A model generated the notes under the pieces. It did not search any database. It worked only from the letters and a program-made list of their open reading frames with translations, and was not told where the DNA came from. The position numbers and the translations under genes are program-made. From positions 35,440 through 45,997 of the forward strand of contig QHTX01000088.1 in the NCBI GenBank assembly GCA_003220975.1: DNA of 10,558 nt, in the 5' to 3' direction. The number at the start of each line of letters is the position of its first letter. Positions within the stretch are counted from its first letter, which is position 1. Shown piece by piece: positions 1 to 5,269 of this stretch. Source of the DNA: Gemmatimonadota bacterium. GTDB lineage: Bacteria; Gemmatimonadota; Gemmatimonadetes; Gemmatimonadales; GWC2-71-9.

Positions 1-1289
1 TGCTCCTGGAAGCGCAGCATGTGACGCAGCGCTTCCGCCTGCCCAACGGACAGATTCTCGAAGCGCTGCGCGACGTGGCCCTCACGGTGCGCGAGCACGA
101 GGTCGTGGCGCTCGTGGGGCCCTCGGGGTGCGGCAAGAGCACGCTGCTGCGCCTGTTCGCCGGGCTCGCCCACCCGGCGGAGGGGACGGTGCTGTACCGC
201 GGCCAGCCGCTCGACGGGGTGCTCGGCGCCGCCGCGATGGTGTTCCAGTCGTTCGCCTTGCTGCCCTGGCTCACGGTCGCGCAGAACGTGGCGATGGGCC
301 TCGATGCCCGCGGCGTGCATCGTGGCGCGCAGCGCGACGCCGTCGCCCGCGCCATCAACCTCGTGGGCCTCGAGGGCTTCGAGGCGGCGTACCCGAAGGA
401 GCTCTCGGGCGGCATGAAGCAGCGCGTGGGCTTCGCGCGTGCGCTGGCCGTCGCGCCCGAGATCCTGCTCATGGACGAGCCGTTCGGGGCGCTCGACCCG
501 CTCACCGCCGAAAACCTGCGCAGCCAGGTGGTGGATCTGTGGCGGGACCCCGCGACGGGAGTCAACACCCTGGTCGTCGTGACCCACAGCGTGGAGGAAG
601 CGGTGTTCCTGGCCGGCCGGATCGTCGTGTTCGGCTCGAACCCCGGGCGTGTGCGCGAGGAGCTGGTGAACCCGCTGCCGTACCCGCGCCAGGAGCGGAG
701 CCCCGAGTTCGAGGCGATGGTGGACCGGCTGCACGCGATTCTCACGGCGACGTTGCTCCCCGAGCCGGTCCCCGCCGCGCCCCAACGGCTCGTCCCCTTC
801 CCGCGCGTGCACGTGTCCGAAGTCACGGGTTTGCTCGACCACCTGGTGATGCTGCCCGGGGGCAAGGGCCCGGTGTTCGAGCTCGCCGAGGACCTGGGCG
901 TGGACTACGATCGCATGTCGGCGGTGGTGCGTGGCGCGGAGCAGCTCGGCTGGGTCAACACGCCGGGCGACATCGTGCAGCTCACCCAGACAGGCCGCGA
1001 GCTCCTCGCCATGGATGACGCGGCGCGCAAGGACGCGACGCGGGCGCGCCTTGCCAAACAGCCGCTCTTCGCCCGCCTGATTGCGATGCTCAAAGAAGAA
1101 GGGGCGGTGGAGGACGAGGAGGTGCTGGCCGACCTCACGATCTACTTCCCGTTCATCCCGGCGGAGTCGCTGTTCCACACGATCATCGAGTGGGGCCGCT
1201 ACGCCGAGCTGCTGGACCACAATGTGGATGCCGGGCGCCTCGCCCTACTCGGGTCGCCGGAGGGAACGGCGGAAACGCGGGTAGAGTGA
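1..1289 (+). CDS. ABC importer ATPase with C-terminal AAA-associated domain (nitrate/sulfonate/taurine type), 5' edge partial
   Basis: This is the cytoplasmic ATP-hydrolysing subunit of an ABC importer. Counting from the GTG at 21, it has Walker A GPSGCGKST (33-41), Q-loop Gln76, signature LSGGM (127-131), Walker B Asp151-Glu152 followed by the PFGALD D-loop, and H-loop His188, so it looks fully active. The MDEPFGALDPLT and LLPWLTV segments are typical of the nitrate/sulfonate/taurine (SsuB/TauB/NrtD) group. Residues about 260-405 form an extra helical domain matching what is called the AAA-associated C-terminal domain in long members of this group (about 430 aa). The GTG at 21 is probably not the real start: the frame is open to base 3 with codons for LLEAQH, a usual beginning for these ATPases, and bases 1-2 are TG, so an ATG or GTG start likely straddles the edge. 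The permease and binding protein are expected upstream. The substrate cannot be read from the sequence. Confidence 0.9.
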   Translation, partial: LLEAQHVTQRFRLPNGQILEALRDVALTVREHEVVALVGPSGCGKSTLLRLFAGLAHPAEGTVLYRGQPLDGVLGAAAMVFQSFALLPWLTVAQNVAMGLDARGVHRGAQRDAVARAINLVGLEGFEAAYPKELSGGMKQRVGFARALAVAPEILLMDEPFGALDPLTAENLRSQVVDLWRDPATGVNTLVVVTHSVEEAVFLAGRIVVFGSNPGRVREELVNPLPYPRQERSPEFEAMVDRLHAILTATLLPEPVPAAPQRLVPFPRVHVSEVTGLLDHLVMLPGGKGPVFELAEDLGVDYDRMSAVVRGAEQLGWVNTPGDIVQLTQTGRELLAMDDAARKDATRARLAKQPLFARLIAMLKEEGAVEDEEVLADLTIYFPFIPAESLFHTIIEWGRYAELLDHNVDAGRLALLGSPEGTAETRVE

Positions 1290-1748
1290 CTAGAGCAGCA
1301 CTGCCAGCGCGTCCGCGACCTGCTTCACGACCTGGTGGTGCGCGTCGCTGAAGCCGGCGGGAACGTCGGAATCGACGTCGAGCTGGCCGAGGATCGTCGC
1401 ACCGCGGCGGATCAGCACGACGAGCTCGGACCTGGTTTCGAGGTTGCAGGCGAGGTAATTCCCCACCGCCCGCACGTCGGCGACGTTCTGATCTTCCCCG
1501 GTCGCGACCGCCGTGCCGCACACGCCCGTGCCGACGGGGATCCGGGTGTGCTCGGTCTCCCGCCCCGCGAACGCCTCGAGCGCGAGCGCGTCGCCGTGCA
1601 GCATGTAGGCGTACACGGACGTGTACGGAGCGCCCAGCGCGCGCAGCCGGTCGCAGGCGAGCTGCAACAGCTGCCGGCGGGGGGCGTCGTGCAGGTGCGC
1701 CGCGCGCAGGGCGCGCACGATCGGACTCGGCTCGATGGTGGCCGTCAT
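1290..1748 (-). CDS. Small GAF-domain protein, free methionine-(R)-sulfoxide reductase-like
   Basis: This is a 152-residue single GAF domain, the size of bacterial fRMsr (MsrC/YebR), which reduces free methionine-R-sulfoxide in the cytoplasm. Recalling the E. coli enzyme, spacing of key residues matches exactly: Cys77 in GVCGTA (E. coli Cys94), Cys101 in LACN (Cys118), Glu108 in SELV (Glu125), and Asp124/Asp126 in LDVDS (Asp141/Asp143). The third E. coli cysteine (Cys84, before RIPVG) is His67 here. Two redox cysteines and the substrate-binding acids are therefore kept and one cysteine is missing. There is no signal peptide or membrane segment. The stop codon is directly adjacent to the convergent ABC gene, and the ATG lies 47 bp from the divergent ECF operon. 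It could alternatively be a ligand-sensing GAF protein, but the acid and cysteine pattern favours fRMsr chemistry. Confidence 0.85.
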   Translation of the reverse strand: MTATIEPSPIVRALRAAHLHDAPRRQLLQLACDRLRALGAPYTSVYAYMLHGDALALEAFAGRETEHTRIPVGTGVCGTAVATGEDQNVADVRAVGNYLACNLETRSELVVLIRRGATILGQLDVDSDVPAGFSDAHHQVVKQVADALAVLL

Positions 1749-1795
1749 CGTGGTCCCATATCTATCTTACGCGCGACTCTGACGGAAGCCGCCCG
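1749..1795. promoter_or_regulatory. Divergent promoter region between GAF gene and ECF operon
   Basis: This 47-bp gap holds the most AT-rich patch of the area (about 1757-1769, CATATCTATCTTA), which stands out in a very GC-rich context. On the plus strand TATCTT (1763-1768) is a 4/6 match to a -10 box. On the minus strand TAAGAT (1769-1764) is a similar match and would give a very short leader to the GAF start. GGAAG at 1784-1788 sits 7 nt before the GTG of the S-component gene and is a reasonable ribosome binding site. No clear -35 boxes or operator palindromes were seen. Confidence 0.4.
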
Positions 1796-2365
1796 GTGTC
1801 CGTTCGTCTGCTCGTCCTGGTTCCCGTCGCCGCCGCCATCAGCCTCGCGCTCTCGGCCGTCGTCGATGCCGTCGCCCTGCCGCTGTTCCTCGATACGACC
1901 GGGACGATCCTCGCCACCGCACTCGCGGGCCCCGGCGTGGGCATCGCGACCGGGGTGGTCACGTCCGCGGTCAACACGCTCCGTAATCCGACGTTCTGGC
2001 CGTTCGTCGTCGTGCAGATCATCGTGGCGCTGTACGCGTGGGCGGCGGCGCGCGCCGGCCTGTTCCGGAGCTTCCGCACGGCGATACCGGCGGGGCTCGG
2101 GCTCGGCGTGATCGCGTCCGTCACGTCGACTCCGATCTCCTATCTCGTGTTCGGCTGCACCACGACCGGCGGGATCGCGCTCACGACCGCCCTCGGCCGG
2201 GCGCTCGGGCTCAGCCCGCTCGGGGCCTGCTTCTTCGGTAGCTTCGTCTCGGATTTCGGCGACAAGGCGGTGACGTTCGCCCTGGTGACGTCGGTGCTGC
2301 ACGCGCTGCCGCGTCGCACCGCCGCGCGATTCCCCTGGGCGCTGCGCGCCATCGGCGCCGCGTGA
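1796..2365 (+). CDS. ECF transporter S component (substrate-binding membrane subunit), substrate unknown
   Basis: This 189-residue, very hydrophobic protein has five or six predicted membrane helices (about 4-30, 35-58, 70-88, 100-118, 140-170), the size and style of ECF S components, which bind a vitamin or metal and hand it to the EcfT-ATPase module. The segment LDTTGTILATALAGPGVG (32-49) resembles the conserved LDT-G-T-----GP--G region of a group of uncharacterised S components. The GTG start is supported by GGAAG 7 nt upstream. Identification rests mainly on position: the next three genes are EcfT and two ECF ATPases, linked by stop/start overlap, so this is a dedicated (group I) cassette. 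The substrate is not evident; no recognisable BioY, RibU, ThiT or CbiM signature was seen. Confidence 0.8.
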   Translation: MSVRLLVLVPVAAAISLALSAVVDAVALPLFLDTTGTILATALAGPGVGIATGVVTSAVNTLRNPTFWPFVVVQIIVALYAWAAARAGLFRSFRTAIPAGLGLGVIASVTSTPISYLVFGCTTTGGIALTTALGRALGLSPLGACFFGSFVSDFGDKAVTFALVTSVLHALPRRTAARFPWALRAIGAA

Positions 2366-3087
2366 CGCGGCTGCACCCCTTCACGCTGCTGGCGCTGGCG
2401 GCGGCGCTCGTGGCCCTCGCGTGGCTGCTCCCCGCGCCTTGGGGGGCAGCCGGCACGTTGGCCGTCGCCGCGGTGCTTGCCTTGTTCTCGGGTGCAGGCC
2501 TGACCCCGGGCGCGAGCCCGGGGTCCACGGGCACCGGGATGTCCCCGGGCTGGCGCCCGGGGTTAGTCGTCCTGCGCACCGCGGTCGTCACCGCCGCACC
2601 GTTCTGGCTGTTCCTCTTCATTCTCCACGACGTTTCGACGACCGTCGCGCTCGGCCTGCGGATCACCACGATGGTGGCGAGCGTCGTGTGGCTCGTGGCC
2701 GTGCTGGCGCCGGCACGCCTCGTGGAGGCGATGGTCGCGGCCGGTTGGCGCGCCGGCACCGCGTACCTGTTCGCCGCGACGCTCTCCGCGGTCCCCGTCC
2801 TGAAGGCGCGGGCGCAGCGGATCGTGGAGGCGCAGCGGTGCCGGGGACTCTCGCCGCGGGGCGGTCTCGGACCGCGGGTCCGCGCGCTGCGCGCCCTCGC
2901 GTTGCCGCTCATTCTCTCGGCGCTGCACGAGGTGGACGAGCGGGCGCTGGCGCTCGAGAGCCGCGGGCTCGTGCCGGGCGCTCGCCGCACGCCGCTGGCA
3001 CCGCCGCCCGACCGCGGGGCCGAGCGCGCCGTCCGGTGGGCGCTGGTCGCGCTGTGCGTCGCCGCGCTCGTGTGGAGACTCGCGTGA
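2362..3087 (+). CDS. ecfT: ECF transporter transmembrane component EcfT (CbiQ family)
   Basis: EcfT is the membrane scaffold that couples ATP hydrolysis to S-component toppling. The 241-residue protein has N-terminal helices (about 5-43), a core membrane region (about 68-118) and a cytoplasmic coupling region carrying the two hallmark X-R-G motifs: Cys160-Arg161-Gly162 in AQRCRGL and Ser200-Arg201-Gly202 in ALESRGL. These are variants of the usual Ala-Arg-Gly; each is expected to dock one ATPase. A last helix spans about 224-240. The GTG start overlaps the S-component stop as GTGA. Residues about 46-67 are a Gly/Pro-rich loop encoded by two strong DNA palindromes, which looks like an in-frame repeat insertion between helices. 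Family assignment is firm from the paired motifs and context; substrate is set by the partner S component. Confidence 0.9.
   Translation: MTRLHPFTLLALAAALVALAWLLPAPWGAAGTLAVAAVLALFSGAGLTPGASPGSTGTGMSPGWRPGLVVLRTAVVTAAPFWLFLFILHDVSTTVALGLRITTMVASVVWLVAVLAPARLVEAMVAAGWRAGTAYLFAATLSAVPVLKARAQRIVEAQRCRGLSPRGGLGPRVRALRALALPLILSALHEVDERALALESRGLVPGARRTPLAPPPDRGAERAVRWALVALCVAALVWRLA
2502..2562. repeat. Pair of head-to-head GC palindromes inside ecfT (REP/BIME-like)
   Basis: The first palindrome is GACCCCGGGC (2502-2511), loop GCGA, GCCCGGGGTC (2516-2525), with perfect 10-bp arms. The second is CCCCGGGC (2543-2550), loop TGGC, GCCCGGGG (2555-2562), with perfect 8-bp arms. The reverse complement of the second closely matches the first over about 24 bases (differences only at one flank base on each side and one loop base), so they are two copies of one element in opposite orientation 17 bp apart, as in BIMEs. 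Both lie in frame within ecfT and encode a Gly/Pro-rich loop. Confidence 0.8.
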
Positions 3088-3884
3088 CGCGGCTGTCCCT
3101 CGAGCACGTGAGCTTTTGGTACCCGGCCACGGACACACCGGCGCTCGCGGACGTGTCGCTCGAGGTGGCCGGTGGCGAGGTCGTTGCGCTCGTCGGCGCC
3201 GTGGGCGCGGGGGCCTCCACGCTCCTCCTCGTCGCGGCCGACCTGGCACCGCGGGTCGTCGGGGGACGGCTCGAAGGGGCGGTCGACTTCCGGGGAAGGG
3301 GGAACGGGGAAGGGGGACGAGGAATCGTGCTGCCGACGCCCTGGACCCAGGTCTCCGGCATGGCGTTCACCGTGTGGGACGAGGTGGCGTTCGGCCCGGC
3401 CAACCTCGGCTGGCCGCGGGAGCAGATCACCCGGCACGTGGACCGCGCGCTGGCGCGCCTCGACATCGCGGCGCTTCGCGCCCGCGAGCCCGCGACGCTG
3501 TCCGGAGGCGAACTGCAGCGCGTGATCATCGCGGGGATCCTGGCGATGGACCCGGCGCTTGTGCTGTTCGACGAGCCAACGGCCGAACTCGATCCGGCGG
3601 GCGCGCGGATGCTGTGGCGCCTGGTGCGGAGCCTCGCGGCGGAGGGGAAGGCCGTGATCGTGGCGACGAGCGACCTGGACGCCCTCCCCGATGTCGCCGA
3701 TCGGGTGGTCTGGCTGGAACAGGGCCGGGCCAAGAAGATCGGGCCGCCCGCGCTGCTCGCGGAGGACGCGCTCTGCGCCGCGGGCCTGGGAACGGCGGTG
3801 GCGGTGGTGTGGCGGGCCGGCGGCCTCCCCCGGCCCTACCCGCTCACCGTCGACGACGCGGTGCGACTGTGGCGGCACCGGTGA
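3084..3884 (+). CDS. ecfA1: ECF transporter ATPase 1 with degenerate nucleotide site
   Basis: This is one of two ATPase subunits of the ECF module (266 aa). The GTG start at 3084 overlaps the ecfT stop as GTGA and gives MTRLSLEHVSFWYP, a normal ATPase N-terminus; longer readings of the frame overlap ecfT. Conserved parts are signature LSGGE (139-143), Walker B VLFDEPTAELD with Asp163-Glu164, and the VAFGP-N-G segment (101-109). Its own nucleotide site is broken at three places: Walker A reads GAVGAGAST (38-46) with Ala44 (codon GCC, 3213-3215) for the lysine; the Q-loop reads LPTPWTQ with Pro84 for glutamine; and the H-loop reads ATSDLD with Ser196 for histidine. Flanking residues stay conserved and in frame, so this is not sequence damage. 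Residues 70-79 are a Gly/Arg insert encoded by a G-quadruplex motif. It is expected to pair with the next gene's product. Confidence 0.9.
   Translation: MTRLSLEHVSFWYPATDTPALADVSLEVAGGEVVALVGAVGAGASTLLLVAADLAPRVVGGRLEGAVDFRGRGNGEGGRGIVLPTPWTQVSGMAFTVWDEVAFGPANLGWPREQITRHVDRALARLDIAALRAREPATLSGGELQRVIIAGILAMDPALVLFDEPTAELDPAGARMLWRLVRSLAAEGKAVIVATSDLDALPDVADRVVWLEQGRAKKIGPPALLAEDALCAAGLGTAVAVVWRAGGLPRPYPLTVDDAVRLWRHR
3292..3319 (+). repeat. 14-bp tandem repeat forming a perfect G-quadruplex motif
   Basis: Two tandem 14-base units (3292-3305 and 3306-3319, 12 of 14 identical) give the pattern G4-A2-G5-A2C-G4-A2-G5 on the coding strand: four G tracts of at least four with loops of 2-3 nt. It lies inside the first ECF ATPase gene and encodes the Gly-rich loop at residues 70-77, just before the degenerate Q-loop. 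Confidence 0.85.
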
Positions 3885-4711
3885 CCGACGCGCTAAGGCT
3901 CGAGCGGGTGTCGTTCGCGTACGGCGACGTCACGGCGCTGGCCGAGGTCTCGTTCGCGCTCGGCCCGGGCGAGCGGGCGGCGCTGCTCGGCCGCAACGGT
4001 GCGGGCAAATCGACGCTCGTGCGGCTCGTGACCGGTCTGCGCCGGCCCGCCGCGGGCAGCATCTGGGTCGAAGACTGGGATACGCGGGACCGGCCGCCGG
4101 AGCAGCTGGCGCGGCGCGTGGGGTCGATGTTTCAGTACGCGGACCAGCAGCTGTTCGCCCGCACCGTGCGCGACGATGTGAGCTTCGGTCCGCGCGCGCT
4201 CGGGTTCGCCGCGCCCGAGGTCCAGCAGCGCGTGGGTCGCGCGCTCGCCGCCCTCGGCCTCGAGGCGCACGCGGCACACCACCCGTACGACCTCCCGCCG
4301 GCGTTCCGCAAGCTCGCCGCGCTCGCGGGGGCTCTCGCGCTCGAGCCCCGGTTGCTCGTACTCGACGAGCCGACGGCGGGCCTCGATCGCGCGTTGCGCG
4401 CCCGCGTCGCGAGCGCGCTGCTCGAGCGCGCCGCGGCGGGCGCAGCGCTGCTCGTCGTCACGCACGATCTCGCCTTCGCGGCCGAGACGTTGGAGCGCGC
4501 GCTCGTGCTCGACCGCGGGCGGCTCGCGTGCGACGAGCCGCTCGCGGGCCTGCTTGCCGCGCCCCCCCGCCTCGAGCCGCTGGGGCTGGCGCCGCCCGCA
4601 GTCGCCGCGCTGTCTCGGGCGCTCGGGTTGCCCGGGGCCCCGGTGCGCGAGGCCGACGCGGCGCGCGCGCTGGCGCGCGTTGCCGCCGGGAGGCGCGCCC
4701 CCTTAGATTGA
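3881..4711 (+). CDS. ecfA2: ECF transporter ATPase 2 with complete Walker site but no LSGGQ signature
   Basis: This is the second ECF ATPase (276 aa), starting at the GTG that overlaps the previous stop as GTGA. Intact motifs are Walker A GRNGAGKST (37-45, Lys43), Q-loop Gln85 in MFQYADQQLFA, Walker B LLVLDEPTAGLD with Asp162-Glu163, and H-loop His195 in VVTHDL. The signature position reads DLPPAFRKLAALAGAL: LPPAF (138-142) replaces LSGGQ, while the alignment around it holds. Similar DL-x-x-x-x-RKL variants are remembered from some other ECF ATPases, so this may be a lineage trait. With ATPase 1 it forms one complete composite site (this Walker A plus the partner's LSGGE) and one defective site. 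The C-terminal 60 residues are Ala/Leu-rich and not assignable. The HEAT-repeat gene starts 9 bp after the stop. Confidence 0.9.
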   Translation: MTDALRLERVSFAYGDVTALAEVSFALGPGERAALLGRNGAGKSTLVRLVTGLRRPAAGSIWVEDWDTRDRPPEQLARRVGSMFQYADQQLFARTVRDDVSFGPRALGFAAPEVQQRVGRALAALGLEAHAAHHPYDLPPAFRKLAALAGALALEPRLLVLDEPTAGLDRALRARVASALLERAAAGAALLVVTHDLAFAAETLERALVLDRGRLACDEPLAGLLAAPPRLEPLGLAPPAVAALSRALGLPGAPVREADAARALARVAAGRRAPLD

Positions 4712-4720
4712 CCCTCCCCG

Positions 4721-5269
4721 ATGCCGACGCTCGAGACGTTCGCCGCGCGGTTCGCACGCTGTGTGAGCCTGTTCCGTGACCCGGCCGCGAAAGATGAGCA
4801 GAAGGCGGAGTTCCGCGCGCTGCTCGGCCTGCTGCACGACGTGGCCGTCACGCTGCGGGTGAGCGCCGGCCGGCTCGAGGTGAACGGCACGCCGGCCGGT
4901 GGGGGGGGCGGGGGCGTGGTCGGGCTGCTGCAGCGGCTCGACCTCCACGGCATCAGCGAGATCGCGCTGCCGCGCGATCCCCCACCCGCGCAGTTGTTCG
5001 AGCTGCTCCGGGTGCTCGCCGACCAGCCCGGCCTGGAAGACGTGCCGAGCCGCCTCCGTGGCGCGGGCGTGGACCGCATTCACGTCACACAGGCTCCCGC
5101 GCTCCCGCCCCCCCCGCCCCCCCTCCCCCCGCCCAGCCGGGCGACGCGATCCCATCGCCCCACGCGCCCCGCGCTCCTGCGGCGGAGTCGCTCGGCACCG
5201 ACGGCATCCTCCGGGGCGAATCGTGGAAGGACATTCGGTCGGTGCCGCTCAAGGGCGTGCCGCTGGTGA
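4721..5269 (+). CDS. HEAT-repeat protein, N-terminal fragment (frame broken at poly-C tract)
   Basis: This reading starts at ATG 4721, 9 bp after the second ECF ATPase gene, so it probably belongs to the same transcript; no good ribosome binding site is visible. Residues 1 to about 125 look like a real folded domain (LRVSAGRLEVNG, a Gly6 run, LQRLDLHGISEIALP, QLFELLRVLADQPG, VDRIHV) and then enter a proline run. After about residue 138 the sequence becomes Arg/Ser-rich out-of-frame text until the stop at 5269. At the same place the next frame back becomes sensible (PGDAIPSPHAP, then ESWKDIRSVPLKGVPL), running into the HEAT-repeat region. The authentic product is most likely one protein of about 600 residues from 4721 to 6522 with a one-base slip somewhere in 5104-5134. 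No signal peptide or membrane segment is seen; the N-terminal domain is not assigned to a known family. Confidence 0.7.
   Translation: MPTLETFAARFARCVSLFRDPAAKDEQKAEFRALLGLLHDVAVTLRVSAGRLEVNGTPAGGGGGGVVGLLQRLDLHGISEIALPRDPPPAQLFELLRVLADQPGLEDVPSRLRGAGVDRIHVTQAPALPPPPPPLPPPSRATRSHRPTRPALLRRSRSAPTASSGANRGRTFGRCRSRACRW
5104..5134 (+). other. Poly-C tract (C8, C7, C6 runs) at the frame switch of the HEAT gene
   Basis: Runs of 8, 7 and 6 cytosines (5108-5115, 5117-5123, 5125-5130), separated by single G or T, encode a proline run in both the upstream and downstream frames. The frame change from 4721-type codons to 5242-type codons must occur here. It equals one missing C, or a -1 ribosomal slip. 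Confidence 0.75.

Noticed and set aside
2421..3083. Upstream extension of ATPase 1 from 2421
   Set aside because: It is an Arg/Gly-rich out-of-frame reading across ecfT; the GTG at 3084 gives a normal ATPase start with a GTGA overlap.
3213..3215. Loss of the Walker A lysine as a sequencing error
   Set aside because: The GCC codon differs from both lysine codons at all three positions, flanking residues are in frame and conserved, and two further site residues of the same subunit are also changed.
2211..3878. Long minus-strand open frame (about 555 codons) opposite the ECF genes
   Set aside because: Arg/His/Pro/Ala-rich composition without motifs is typical of antisense shadows in GC-rich DNA, and the plus strand has recognised genes throughout.
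3116..3880. Upstream extension of ATPase 2 from 3116
   Set aside because: It is a shadow of ATPase 1 in another frame; the family-like sequence begins at the GTG at 3881.
4901..4914. G8-C-G5 run as a regulatory G-quadruplex or second frameshift site
   Set aside because: The protein continues sensibly in the same frame on both sides (NGTPA, Gly run, VVGLLQRLDL), and the tract lacks four clearly separated G runs.
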